A stretch of 64,000 bases of DNA from assembly GCA_947499935.1 (NCBI GenBank), contig CANMQH010000006.1:1-64000 (forward strand), read 5' to 3'. The stretch is from an uncultured Algibacter sp. Its GTDB lineage: Bacteria > Bacteroidota > Bacteroidia > Flavobacteriales > Flavobacteriaceae. Position numbers and translations under genes: made by a program. The first letter of the stretch is position 1, and every line of letters starts with the position of its first letter. Shown one piece after another: positions 55,491-64,000 of this stretch. The notes under the pieces were generated by a model. It did not search any database. It had not been told where the DNA came from and saw only the letters and a program-made list of their open reading frames with translations.

Positions 55491-56663
55491 ATGAACCCAT
55501 CTGCTTTTGGTTGGATAAAAAAATTACTAAAAGAAACAACAGAAAACAATCTTTTTTTACAATACGAAGAAGATATGTTTTATGATGCATTAAGAACCTG
55601 CGGTTTTATTTATGGTAGTAATTTAAATGTCATTGCTCAAGTTACACAAAAAAAAGACCTTACCGAAGAAGAGCTATGTAAAATAAATTTAAGTTTGGCT
55701 CTTGTATACATGCATGCCAAGGCTAAAACCAAGACCCCTTTTATTGAGAGTGCTGTAAATTTTTATAATGATATTAATGAACATAAAACGTCTTTCTTTA
55801 AAGACCTTTTAGGGAATAAAAACTCGGCTGAACAATTAGAGGACATTATACACAAACGCATTCAAATTGATGTCAACATTATTACCAAAAACTTTAATTA
55901 CTTTGTAATTAATGCGCTATTATTTATTGATGTTTTAGCATATAAAAAGTATTTAGAGAACCAAACTATTTCTATAAATTACTTAAAAGATATAGAAGCA
56001 TCTATAGTATCGATATCCTTAGATGTTTTAAATTCTAAAGCTATAAAAAATCAATATGACGACAGTTTAATAAAGTTATTTGAGTCTTCGTTACGTTATC
56101 ACGATAGTTCTAATGTAAATTATGAAAAAGCTATTAAATACGTTAACACCACATTAGAAAAATATTACATTCTAGATTTGGCTTGTATGGCCACTTGGAG
56201 TGATCAAATGATAGATATAAAAGAGCAACAGTTTTTAGAAAAACTTGGGCATGATTTGCAATTAAATTTATCTCCAATACACCAAGCCATAAAAACGGTT
56301 AATCAATTTTATACGGTAAACAAAGACAATATTGCTCTTTTAAGCTCTAAAAACGTCGTGCAAAGTTTTTACAACAACTCTAGTAAAATGGTAAACAAGC
56401 TTATTATTAGAAACAGTAAGCGTTTATACCAAGAGTTAATTGATAGTAAAGAACTTATGATTTTACTATCGCAATCCACAGTGCGAGAATTAAATAAAGA
56501 AGAACAAAAAAAGGTACAAGAACAATTACTAGACATTTTTAAATCTATACCAAGTCTTGCCATATTCTTACTGCCAGGTGGTGCTTTATTGTTACCACTA
56601 GTTGTTAAATTTATACCAAAACTATTACCATCTGCCTTTGATGAAAATAGAATTAAAGATTAA
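55491..56663 (+). CDS. LETM1-related protein
   Basis: The 390-residue protein is mostly helical. Its C-terminus (about 345-385; FLLPGGALLLPLVVKFIP, then KLLPSAF) resembles the LETM1 ribosome-binding-like region of mitochondrial cation/ribosome proteins. It starts MNPSAFGWIKKLLKE. Homologues in flavobacteria are named LETM1-related biofilm-associated proteins; the function is not established. One or two membrane-associated helices lie near the C-terminus. It is convergent with the TRIC-type gene. Confidence 0.82.
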   Translation: MNPSAFGWIKKLLKETTENNLFLQYEEDMFYDALRTCGFIYGSNLNVIAQVTQKKDLTEEELCKINLSLALVYMHAKAKTKTPFIESAVNFYNDINEHKTSFFKDLLGNKNSAEQLEDIIHKRIQIDVNIITKNFNYFVINALLFIDVLAYKKYLENQTISINYLKDIEASIVSISLDVLNSKAIKNQYDDSLIKLFESSLRYHDSSNVNYEKAIKYVNTTLEKYYILDLACMATWSDQMIDIKEQQFLEKLGHDLQLNLSPIHQAIKTVNQFYTVNKDNIALLSSKNVVQSFYNNSSKMVNKLIIRNSKRLYQELIDSKELMILLSQSTVRELNKEEQKKVQEQLLDIFKSIPSLAIFLLPGGALLLPLVVKFIPKLLPSAFDENRIKD

Positions 56664-56675
56664 AAATACTTTTAA

Positions 56676-57275
56676 CTATCTATAAACTGTTGGTAGGGCT
56701 ATTTTAAACTTTACAGCTAAAACTCTTGCCGTAATAACAACTGAGCCTGCGATAAGAAAAACAATATTATTTTCTATAGGAAATTGTATTAATACAAAAT
56801 AAACAATACCTCCAAGTATACATGCTGTAGCATATATTTCTTTCCTAAAGATAACAGGAATTTCGTTACATAATATATCCCTAATCACACCTCCAAAACT
56901 TGCTGTTATTGTTCCTAAAGCAATACATATTAATGGGTGTAAACCAGCGTTAACACCTTTTTCTATACCAATTAAAGTATACAGACTTATACCAATGGTG
57001 TCAAACAAAAACAAAGAAGTTCTTAAATAATCTATTTTATTCCTAAATATGATAGCAAATACGGCAGAACCTAATACTACATATGTAAATGTAATATCTC
57101 TCATCCAGCTTACAGGTGTATTGCCAATAAGTAAATCGCGAAGTGTACCTCCACCTACGGCGGTTACAAAAGCTATAATTAGGATACCAAATAAATCCAT
57201 TTTTTTATCAAAGGCAATCAATACGCCAGAAATAGCAAAAGTAATAGTTCCTAAAATATCAATGGTATAAAACAT
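56676..57275 (-). CDS. Trimeric intracellular cation channel (TRIC/UPF0126) family protein
   Basis: The 199-residue protein has about six to seven membrane helices in two similar halves, each with a Gly-rich GGGTLRDLL or GGVIRDILCNE motif. The family includes YadS/YicG-type proteins with possible glycine or cation transport. It is convergent with the LETM1-related gene, another cation-linked family, though no functional link is shown. Confidence 0.9.
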   Translation of the reverse strand: MFYTIDILGTITFAISGVLIAFDKKMDLFGILIIAFVTAVGGGTLRDLLIGNTPVSWMRDITFTYVVLGSAVFAIIFRNKIDYLRTSLFLFDTIGISLYTLIGIEKGVNAGLHPLICIALGTITASFGGVIRDILCNEIPVIFRKEIYATACILGGIVYFVLIQFPIENNIVFLIAGSVVITARVLAVKFKIALPTVYR

Positions 57276-57315
57276 GGTCGTTTATTATTTAAAAATCAAG
57301 AATAAATTATTTTGC

Positions 57316-58035
57316 TTACATGTTTTGCGTGTAAAAATTATAATCTTTTAATATTACATCTATAAACTCCATATCGCTTCTTTCTCTTATATCTTTTAAA
57401 CCAATAACCTGCATTATTTTAGTCCTTAATTTTATTAATGTTGTATAATCTTTAGAGGCTTTTGCAGTAATAAATGTTTCTTTAATAATACGCGCGTCGT
57501 TATCAGATAGTTTTATAACATTAGGATACGTAGGTTTGTAATTATCTTTTAAGTGTTCTAAAATCGTATGACTCATATTAACACTATCCTTTAAACCTAT
57601 TACGGCAGTACCTGCTGCCATATCGCCAATTCGCTGAGTTTTTTTATTAAAAAGCATTACAAAAAACCCAAGACCAAGTATATAGATATCTGCAATTCTA
57701 AAAAACCACCGTACCACATAGTCCGAAAAAGACATTTGATAACCATCTATTTTAACAACCCTTATATTTAAAGCCTTTTTACCTATGGTTTGCCCCTGTA
57801 AAAGAGACTCTAAAGCCAAACTATAGAACATTACTGGGAAACTCAAAATGGTATTGATTGCAATTTGTGACCATTGATCCATATTATCGTAAACACCAAA
57901 AGTCCAATTAAGCATCAGCATATAACCAATTTTTATAGCCATATCTATAATAAAAGCCAATAATCGTTCTCCTGCTCCAGAAGCATTAAACGTTATTTTT
58001 ACATTTTGGGTCGTGTTAATTTGTAACTCTGACAT
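57316..58035 (-). CDS. RDD-family membrane protein
   Basis: The protein has 239 residues from the ATG at 58035 (MSELQINTTQNVKITFN). The upstream in-frame start at 58086 would lie inside SpoIIM and beyond the promoter, so it is rejected. The RDD signature is present in GERLLAFIIDMAIKIGYM and IGKKALNIRVVKIDG, with three to four membrane helices (about 30-160) and a soluble C-terminal tail. It stands divergently next to the SpoIIM cluster, with 24 bases between starts. It is a constant member of this cluster in many bacteria; function is unknown. Confidence 0.88.
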   Translation of the reverse strand: MSELQINTTQNVKITFNASGAGERLLAFIIDMAIKIGYMLMLNWTFGVYDNMDQWSQIAINTILSFPVMFYSLALESLLQGQTIGKKALNIRVVKIDGYQMSFSDYVVRWFFRIADIYILGLGFFVMLFNKKTQRIGDMAAGTAVIGLKDSVNMSHTILEHLKDNYKPTYPNVIKLSDNDARIIKETFITAKASKDYTTLIKLRTKIMQVIGLKDIRERSDMEFIDVILKDYNFYTQNM

Positions 58036-58052
58036 TTTATATTTTAATTTAT

Positions 58053-58082
58053 CAAATATATGAGAGAAGTTGCATTTATCAA
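58053..58082 (-). promoter_or_regulatory. RDD promoter inside the SpoIIM coding start (TTG-N19-TATATTTG)
   Basis: On the minus strand TTG (58082-58080) and the exact -7 match TATATTTG (58060-58053) are 19 bases apart. The -7 box overlaps the ATG of SpoIIM and the TTG lies within its first eight codons, so RNA polymerase at this promoter would cover the SpoIIM start. Confidence 0.65.
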
Positions 58083-59049
58083 GCAAAATAAAGAAAAATG
58101 GTTGAGTTTTGAAAAGGCTGTTTTTAATAATGATTTTAAAAACCCAGACGAACTGGCCTCACAATACATTCATTTAATTAACGATTTAGCATACGCACAA
58201 ACCTACTACCCTAAAAGTAAGGTGATTACGTATTTAAATCAGTTAGCCGTTAAAGCTTACCAAAAAATATATAAAACTAAACCTGAAAATACAAATAGAA
58301 TTATTTCGTTTTGGAAAACAGAAATACCACTTATTTGCTATCAATACCGAAAATTTATATACGTTGCCTTTATCATATTTTTTACATTTACCTCTATAGG
58401 TGTTATTTCCGCTGCTAACGATGGCGAATTTGTACGCTCCATACTGGGTGACAATTATGTAAATATGTCGTTAGAAAATATTGAAGCTGGAGACCCCGTT
58501 GCTGTTTATAAAAGCGGAAGTAATTGGGGTAGTTTTATAGGCATTACTATAAATAATTTAAAAGTAGGCATGATAGCTTTTGTGCTTGGTGTGTTTCTTG
58601 GTATTGGTACGCTTTACATTATGTTTAAAAATTGTATTATGCTAGGCTCTTTTCAATATTTCTTTTATGAAAAAGGAGTCTTTTGGGAAAGTGTTCGTGG
58701 TATATGGATTCATGGCTCTATGGAGATTTTTGCTATCGTAATAGAAGCTGCTGCTGGATTAATTTTAGGTGCTAGTATATTATTTCCTGGAACACACTCT
58801 AGGTACACATCGTTTAAAATAGGCGCAAAAACAGGAATTAAAATTTTAATAAGCACCTTCCCGTTTACCTTTTTGGCTGGGTTTTTAGAAGGCTTTGTAA
58901 CCCGGTATTCTAATATTATGCCGCACATTTTATCAGTAAGCATTATTTTAATTACCCTTAGTGCTATTAGTTACTATTACCTAATATACCCTTTTAAGGT
59001 TCAGAAAAATATTACTAAAAATTTAATGCCAAACCCATCGCACATTTGA
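58060..59049 (+). CDS. SpoIIM-like (stage II sporulation protein M) membrane protein
   Basis: The 329-residue protein has a soluble N-terminus (MREVAFIKQNKEKWLSFEKA) and five to six membrane helices (about 105-310) with the conserved WGSFIGITINNLKVGMIAF and HGSMEIFAIVIEAAAG. It is homologous to the sporulation protein but is found in non-sporulating bacteria together with RDD, DUF4129, DUF4350, MoxR and DUF58. It is first in a five-gene run. It ends five bases before the preferred DUF4129 start. Confidence 0.9.
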   Translation: MREVAFIKQNKEKWLSFEKAVFNNDFKNPDELASQYIHLINDLAYAQTYYPKSKVITYLNQLAVKAYQKIYKTKPENTNRIISFWKTEIPLICYQYRKFIYVAFIIFFTFTSIGVISAANDGEFVRSILGDNYVNMSLENIEAGDPVAVYKSGSNWGSFIGITINNLKVGMIAFVLGVFLGIGTLYIMFKNCIMLGSFQYFFYEKGVFWESVRGIWIHGSMEIFAIVIEAAAGLILGASILFPGTHSRYTSFKIGAKTGIKILISTFPFTFLAGFLEGFVTRYSNIMPHILSVSIILITLSAISYYYLIYPFKVQKNITKNLMPNPSHI

Positions 59050-59054
59050 GACTT

Positions 59055-59771
59055 GTGAAATTACACATATTATGCCTTTTTGTTTTGATGGTTTGTAGCA
59101 ATAAACTATCATCTAGCAATATCCCGTTTCAAAAACCTCAACATTCAAGACATTTTGATGAGGACTTTAAAGACCGGTACTCTAGTGATACCTATAATTA
59201 TGAAGGTCAAGAGATTGTTACTAAAACCCAACCAGGTTCTGGAAATTACGAGGAATATAAAAAAACTAAACCTAGACAAAAAGAAGACAATAATACAGAC
59301 TCATTTACAATAAATATAGGCCCTTTTACTTGGCTATTTTATGGAGCCATAGCTATTGCAATAGTGTACTTAATATATATATTATTTAATGAAGGTGGCT
59401 CTAGTTTGTTTACTATAAATAGAGATAAATCCGTAAACGCTTACCACGAAATAACGGCCGATAACATAGAAAATACAGACATAGACACCTTGATAAAACA
59501 AGCTGAAAACGAAGGAAACTATAGACTTGCTATTAGATATTATTACCTTCTAGTATTAAAAACATTAAGCTTAAAAAACCACATTAAATTTGAGGATGAT
59601 AAAACCAATAGCGAGTACTTAATTGATATACAAGGCAAACCATTTAGTGCCAATTTTGAATATACATCGTACTTATACAACTATATTTGGTATGGTGAGT
59701 TTCCTTTAAATATTGAAAAATATAATAAAGCTAAAAGTAATTTTGCAACCCTTTTAAATCAGGTAAAATAA
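59055..59771 (+). CDS. DUF4129-domain membrane protein
   Basis: The protein has 238 residues from a GTG start at 59055 (beginning KLHILCLFVLMV). A TTG three codons earlier overlaps the SpoIIM stop and is the alternative; there is no ATG before the signal region. It has an N-terminal signal, a membrane helix at about 95-115, and the DUF4129 core (GNYRLAIRYYYLLVLKTL to YNYIWYGEFPL). DUF4129 occurs in transglutaminase-like and MoxR-linked systems. Its TAA overlaps the ATG of DUF4350. Confidence 0.82.
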   Translation: MKLHILCLFVLMVCSNKLSSSNIPFQKPQHSRHFDEDFKDRYSSDTYNYEGQEIVTKTQPGSGNYEEYKKTKPRQKEDNNTDSFTINIGPFTWLFYGAIAIAIVYLIYILFNEGGSSLFTINRDKSVNAYHEITADNIENTDIDTLIKQAENEGNYRLAIRYYYLLVLKTLSLKNHIKFEDDKTNSEYLIDIQGKPFSANFEYTSYLYNYIWYGEFPLNIEKYNKAKSNFATLLNQVK

Positions 59772-60976
59772 TGAAGTCGCTTTTACCTAAAATATTCGTT
59801 CTTTCTCTGTTAGTAGGCATCTTAGCTGTGTTGCAAAGTTGTGAGCGCATAAGAACTATAGATTGGGAAGAATCCTTTAATGAGAAGAGCAATAAACCCT
59901 ACGGTGTAAGTGTATTTTATAAAGAACTACCAAAAATATTTAAAAATCAGAAGGTTAGAACCGTATACCATCAACCTTCTAGCTACCTAAGTGCAAATTC
60001 CGAAGACGGTTATGGAGAACACATAGCCAAAGGCAGTTACATTATTATTGGTAATTCCACGTATTTATATGATGATTCCGTAAACGAATTACTCAGTTTT
60101 GTTGATGCAGGAAACACATTATTAATGTCTAGTTATAGTTTCCCGCAGATCGTTTATGACACTTTAAACGTTAGTACAGATTATATTGCAAACAAAAAGG
60201 ATAGTATTTCATACCTATCTCTAAAACACGTTGATATAGATGATATTACTATTGATAGAAATGATGGTGATATGTACTTTACGCATTACGATAGCATAAA
60301 TTACAACGTCTTAGGCCATTCTAAAATTGACTATAAACATGTAAACTTTTTACAAATACCTTTTGGAGCTGGTAATATTTATCTGCATTTAGAGCCCAAA
60401 GTCTTTACCAATTATAACCTATTAAAAGAAGACCGCTATAAATATGCAGAGGGCATAATATCGTATTTGCAAGAAAACAATATATATTTTGATTCTTATA
60501 CCAAAATACAAACAAGTTATGATGGTGATGTAGAAAAAGAGTCCGATTATAGTTGGTTTATGCAACAAACAGCTTTTAGGTGGGCTTGGTATACCGCAAT
60601 AATATTTGGTATTCTATTCATGATTTTTAACGCCAAACGACGACAACGTATTATAAAAATTATAAAACCCTTACAAAATACCACGGTTGCTTTTGTAAAA
60701 ACCATATCCAATTTATATTTTGACACCAAAGACCACAAAAATTTAATTGATAAAAAAATAACGTATTTTTTAGAAAAAATCAGAACCGATTTTAACCTAA
60801 ATACTACAGTTTTAAATGATGATTTTATCGAAAAACTGGCTTCTAAAACTGGTAAGAAAAAAGAAGATGTCACAAAACTTATCAATTTAATTAATCTTTT
60901 AAAAAGTAAACATGAGCTTTTAGAGGACGACTTAATAAAACTCAACCGATATATAGAATCATTTTATTCAAAATAA
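59771..60976 (+). CDS. DUF4350-domain protein
   Basis: The 401-residue protein has an N-terminal lipoprotein-like signal (Cys24 in LQSC). A periplasmic DUF4350 domain follows (about 40-240), resembling the small-molecule-binding fold of ABC accessory proteins. One membrane helix lies at about 268-285 (WYTAIIFGILFMIFNAK), with a cytoplasmic tail of about 115 residues. It overlaps DUF4129 (TAATG) and precedes moxR by two bases. Confidence 0.82.
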   Translation: MKSLLPKIFVLSLLVGILAVLQSCERIRTIDWEESFNEKSNKPYGVSVFYKELPKIFKNQKVRTVYHQPSSYLSANSEDGYGEHIAKGSYIIIGNSTYLYDDSVNELLSFVDAGNTLLMSSYSFPQIVYDTLNVSTDYIANKKDSISYLSLKHVDIDDITIDRNDGDMYFTHYDSINYNVLGHSKIDYKHVNFLQIPFGAGNIYLHLEPKVFTNYNLLKEDRYKYAEGIISYLQENNIYFDSYTKIQTSYDGDVEKESDYSWFMQQTAFRWAWYTAIIFGILFMIFNAKRRQRIIKIIKPLQNTTVAFVKTISNLYFDTKDHKNLIDKKITYFLEKIRTDFNLNTTVLNDDFIEKLASKTGKKKEDVTKLINLINLLKSKHELLEDDLIKLNRYIESFYSK

Positions 60977-60978
60977 CT

Positions 60979-62040
60979 ATGGACGAAAATAACGCACCAC
61001 AAAACGATACTCCAAAACCAGACGAACTCTTATCATCTATTGATAGTAGTGCCCTAGACAATAATAACGATTTGCAATTTAATAATCGATTAGATTTATC
61101 TGAGTTGCAGCAAAGTGTTCAAAAAATTAAGCAAGAAATTGGTAAAGTCATCGTGGGTCAAAAAGACATGGTAGATATGCTTATTGCATCGCTTTTAGCC
61201 AAAGGGCATTCTCTTATTGAAGGAGTTCCTGGGGTTGCAAAAACCGTTACGGCCAAACTACTTGCCAAATCATTAAGTGTAGGATTTAGTAGAATACAAT
61301 TTACTCCAGATTTAATGCCCAGTGATATTTTAGGAACTTCGATATTTAACCTTAAAGATTCTGAATTTGAATTTAAAAAAGGCCCTATTTTCTCTAACAT
61401 GATACTCATTGATGAAATAAACCGAGCGCCTGCAAAAACCCAAGCTGCTTTATTTGAGGTTATGGAAGAGCAACAAATAACCATAGATGGTAATAAATTT
61501 AAATTAGAATCGCCCTTTATGGTTTTAGCCACACAAAACCCTGTAGAACAAGAAGGTACATATAGACTGCCAGAAGCGCAATTAGACCGCTTTTTATTTA
61601 AAATAGATGTTAATTACCCTAACTTAGAAGAAGAAATTGAAATTCTAACCCGAGAGCACGTTCTTAAAGAGCATACCAAAATAGAAAAGGTTACCTCATT
61701 TTTAACTGCTGAGCAAATATCAAAATATCAAAATTTAGTTACTCAAATTTTAGTCGAAGAGCATTTACTAAAATACATAGCTGAGCTTATAGTGGCGACA
61801 CGAAGTAACCAATTTTTGTATTTAGGAGCATCACCTAGAGCATCTATTGCCATACTTAAATCTAGTAAAGCTTTTGCAGCAATGGTAGGCAGAGATTTTG
61901 TAACACCCGAAGATATTAAAAGAGCAGCCATACCAGTGTTACATCACCGTGTTATTGTAACGCCAGAACGCGAAATGGAAGGTGTTACTAGCAAACAAAT
62001 TATAAAACAAATTATTGAAACGGTTGAGATACCGCGTTAA
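60979..62040 (+). CDS. MoxR-family AAA+ ATPase (SpoIIM/DUF58 cluster)
   Basis: The 353-residue protein has an acidic leader of about 40 residues, Walker A GVPGVAKT (82-89), Walker B ILIDE (142-146) with INRAPAKTQAALFEVM, sensor TQNPVEQEGTY and a lid domain. It is probably the motor of the cluster and acts with the adjacent DUF58 protein, as MoxR proteins do with VWA partners. It is a paralogue of the MoxR at 49.8 kb but lies in a different gene setting. Confidence 0.93.
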   Translation: MDENNAPQNDTPKPDELLSSIDSSALDNNNDLQFNNRLDLSELQQSVQKIKQEIGKVIVGQKDMVDMLIASLLAKGHSLIEGVPGVAKTVTAKLLAKSLSVGFSRIQFTPDLMPSDILGTSIFNLKDSEFEFKKGPIFSNMILIDEINRAPAKTQAALFEVMEEQQITIDGNKFKLESPFMVLATQNPVEQEGTYRLPEAQLDRFLFKIDVNYPNLEEEIEILTREHVLKEHTKIEKVTSFLTAEQISKYQNLVTQILVEEHLLKYIAELIVATRSNQFLYLGASPRASIAILKSSKAFAAMVGRDFVTPEDIKRAAIPVLHHRVIVTPEREMEGVTSKQIIKQIIETVEIPR

Positions 62041-62074
62041 TAGCAAATAACTAGCAACCAATAACTAATAACGC

Positions 62075-63406
62075 TTGAAGCTCTTTAAACCCTTTTACAT
62101 ACAACCTAATTTTTTCTACGCTGGTATTGGCATTGTGGTGCTTTTTGCCATAAGTTATTTTGTACCTGTTTTATTTAACATCGCTCAATTTTCAATTTTA
62201 GTGTTATTGTTTTTATTGTTTTTAGATTTCCTTATTATTTTCATAGGAAGAAATAAAATTGAAGGCACAAGAATTTTACCTGATAAATTTTCAAATGGTG
62301 ATAAAAACCTCATAGAATTAAAAATCAATAATAATTACCCTATTTTAATTCGTATTGATGTTATTGATGAAATTCCGGAACAATTCCAAGTTAGAAATTT
62401 TAAAATTTCGGACACTATTATATCTCGAAACTCTAAAACCATTCAATACCACTTAAAACCTACCGAACGTGGTGAGTATAAATTTGGCCATTTAAACATT
62501 TATGCACATTCTTTATTAAATCTGGTTGCCAAACGCTTTTCTTTTGAAGACGGTGCTATGGTACCTACTTACCCAAGTTTTAAGCAATTAAAAAAATTCG
62601 AGCTTTTAAATATCAATCAAAACTCTTTAGAATTTGGCTTAAAAAAGGTGAGACGTTTAGGGCACTCTATGGAGTTTGAACAAATAAAAGAATATGTTAC
62701 AGGTGATGATTTACGCACCATAAACTGGAAAGCTACAGCCAAGAAAAACCAGTTAATGGTTAACCAATTTCAAGATGAAAAGTCGCAGCCCATATACTCC
62801 ATAATCGATAAAGGTCGTGTTATGAAAATGCCTTTTAATGGTTTAAGTTTGTTAGATTATGCCATTAACGCTACCCTAGTCATTAGTAATGTAGTACTTA
62901 AAAAAAATGATAAGGCTGGCATGTTTTCATTTTCTAAAAAAATAGAAAACGTTGTTATATCAGAGCGTAGAAGTTCGCAAATGCAACTTATTTTAGAATC
63001 GCTTTATAACGTTAAAACCGATTTTTTTGAAAGTGATTTTAGTCGATTATATGCCAGTGTTAAAAGGCATATTACCCACCGAAGTCTCATATTTTTATAT
63101 ACAAATTTTGAGACTCTAGATAGTCTTGAAAGGCAACTCCCATATTTAAAAGCTATTTCTAAAAGTCATTTATTAGTTGTTATTTTTTTTAAAAATACAG
63201 AGTTAAACGATTTAATTAAAAATAATGCAGAAACTGTAAAACAAGTATACGATAAAGTTATTGCCGAAAAATTTGCCTTCGAAAAACGATTGATTGTAAA
63301 TGAACTAAAAAAATATGGCATTTATTCCATTCTTACCACACCCGAAAACTTAACCATAGATACCATTAACAAGTATCTAGAAATCAAAGCTAGAGGGTTA
63401 CTATAA
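62075..63406 (+). CDS. DUF58-domain protein with TTG start
   Basis: The protein has 443 residues from TTG at 62075. An in-frame TAA lies only two codons upstream and no ATG precedes the first membrane helix, so TTG is the likely start. Two membrane helices (about 12-60) are followed by the DUF58 core QIKEYVTGDDLRTINWKATA and a VWA-like C-terminal region. The VWA metal site is degraded: IIDKGRVMKM replaces DxSxS. It is the usual partner of MoxR and ends the cluster. Confidence 0.9.
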   Translation: MKLFKPFYIQPNFFYAGIGIVVLFAISYFVPVLFNIAQFSILVLLFLLFLDFLIIFIGRNKIEGTRILPDKFSNGDKNLIELKINNNYPILIRIDVIDEIPEQFQVRNFKISDTIISRNSKTIQYHLKPTERGEYKFGHLNIYAHSLLNLVAKRFSFEDGAMVPTYPSFKQLKKFELLNINQNSLEFGLKKVRRLGHSMEFEQIKEYVTGDDLRTINWKATAKKNQLMVNQFQDEKSQPIYSIIDKGRVMKMPFNGLSLLDYAINATLVISNVVLKKNDKAGMFSFSKKIENVVISERRSSQMQLILESLYNVKTDFFESDFSRLYASVKRHITHRSLIFLYTNFETLDSLERQLPYLKAISKSHLLVVIFFKNTELNDLIKNNAETVKQVYDKVIAEKFAFEKRLIVNELKKYGIYSILTTPENLTIDTINKYLEIKARGLL

Positions 63407-63508
63407 AGTATTGATATTAAAGCTATTTAAATTTTTCGTTTTTAAATTGATTTAAATTTTTTATTTATTGTTTACAGTCATTTTGATACGTTTTGGTGAT
63501 AGTTTTTT

Positions 63509-63516
63509 TACTTTTA
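63509..63516 (+). promoter_or_regulatory. Candidate -7 box of the LysR-type gene
   Basis: TACTTTTA (7 of 8 bases of TAnnTTTG) lies 18 bases before the ATG, with a TTG 23 bases upstream, at the upper limit of normal spacing. Confidence 0.35.
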
Positions 63517-63534
63517 CCGCATAAATCAATCATC

Positions 63535-64000
63535 ATGACCATCACCCAATTATATTATGTCTTGGCTGTTGCCGAAAATCAAAATTTCACCAAAGCAGCA
63601 GAAAAATGTTTTGTTACGCAACCTACGTTGAGTATGCAAATACAAAAACTTGAAGACCAATTAGATATATTAATTTTCGATAGAAGTAAAAAACCTATTG
63701 AACTGACAGAAATAGGCAAAAAAATTGTTACCCAAGCCAGAAATATTGTTAACGAATCTTATAGAATACAAGATATTGTAGACCAGCAAAAAGGATTTAT
63801 TGGTGGTGAGTTTAAATTAGGTATTATCCCCACGGTTATGCCTACTTTACTTCCTATGTTTTTAAAAAACTTTATAAAAAAACATCCAAAGGTTAAACTT
63901 AAGATTGAAGAATTAACCACACACGAAATCATTGCCAGAATAAAAGATGGGCATCTAGATGCCGCTATTGCTGCCACACCATTAGAAGACGAGAGCATTA
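63535..64000 (+). CDS. oxyR: OxyR-like LysR-family regulator (cut by window end)
   Basis: The first 155 codons are visible and the frame runs off the window. Residues 1-60 form the LysR winged helix (ITQLYYVLAVAENQNFTKAA, CFVTQPTLSMQIQKLE). The start of the effector domain (about 90-155; GGEFKLGIIPTVMPTLLP) matches flavobacterial OxyR. The redox Cys pair would lie beyond the end, so peroxide sensing cannot be verified here. It lies about 130 bases after the DUF58 gene on the same strand, with its own candidate -7 box. Confidence 0.85.
   Translation, partial: MTITQLYYVLAVAENQNFTKAAEKCFVTQPTLSMQIQKLEDQLDILIFDRSKKPIELTEIGKKIVTQARNIVNESYRIQDIVDQQKGFIGGEFKLGIIPTVMPTLLPMFLKNFIKKHPKVKLKIEELTTHEIIARIKDGHLDAAIAATPLEDESI

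Noticed and set aside
58035-58086. Longer RDD protein starting at 58086
   Set aside because: The extra residues overlap SpoIIM, lie upstream of the RDD promoter, and do not resemble the family N-terminus.

Overview
The window reads as chromosomal DNA of a marine-type member of Flavobacteriaceae (Bacteroidota). It is strongly AT-rich. Two secreted proteins carry type IX secretion (T9SS) C-terminal sorting domains. The protein families are typical of flavobacteria: DUF6495, OstA-like, DUF349, a LETM1-related protein, and the SpoIIM/DUF4129/DUF4350/MoxR/DUF58 cluster. Many genes are preceded by the Bacteroidota promoter -7 box TAnnTTTG, in several cases with a TTG element 19-21 bases upstream. 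The genus cannot be fixed from this evidence.

Layout. 0-3 kb: end of an unknown gene, then an AAA+ chelatase-like ATPase and its VWA partner. 3-8.6 kb: a large secreted beta-propeller (BNR) protein and a convergent BspA-type leucine-rich-repeat T9SS protein, with a short transposon-like element inserted exactly at the end of the latter gene. 8.9-14 kb: a four-gene efflux operon (TetR regulator, ABC exporter with degraded ATPase motifs, HlyD, TolC). 14-20 kb: Cu/Zn superoxide dismutase, hisS, DUF6495, a glycerophosphodiesterase lipoprotein, a cadherin-like lipoprotein and the rpsF-rpsR-rplI operon. 20-29 kb: an orphan LytTR response regulator, priA, a YihY/BrkB membrane protein, a 948-residue T9SS adhesin-like protein, and nadC. 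29-44 kb: a dense housekeeping run (rlmH, hpf, an ITPase, rel, a Fur-family regulator, purA, OstA-like, an aminotransferase, a TPR protein, two DUF368 proteins, aroE, DUF349). 44-49 kb: mazG, an esterase, an unknown membrane protein, a candidate structured RNA and aconitase. 49.5-55 kb: an operon of three parvulin-type periplasmic chaperones, a MoxR ATPase and a 66-residue membrane protein. 55-58 kb: a small conserved protein, a LETM1-related protein, a TRIC-type channel and an RDD protein. 58-63.4 kb: SpoIIM, DUF4129, DUF4350, MoxR and DUF58. The window ends inside an OxyR-like LysR regulator.

How the genes work together. Most of the window is core physiology: translation, (p)ppGpp, purine and NAD synthesis, nucleotide sanitation, the TCA cycle and envelope biogenesis. 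The envelope theme recurs in the OstA-like LPS-transport homologue, the DUF368 lipid-carrier candidates, the parvulins, the T9SS cargo and the tripartite exporter. Three separate MoxR/chelatase-type AAA+ modules occur here. Two have VWA-type partners (AAA+/VWA at 0.3-3 kb; MoxR/DUF58 at 61-63 kb). The third is joined to outer-membrane-protein chaperones (49.6-55 kb).

The best candidates for something new are: the exporter whose ATPase keeps Walker A but has lost the Q-loop, signature, Walker B order and H-loop; the paired inverted MITE-like elements that bracket this exporter region; the folded intergenic element near 46.8 kb; and the chaperone-MoxR operon. No tRNA, rRNA, CRISPR array, phage or complete insertion sequence was seen.
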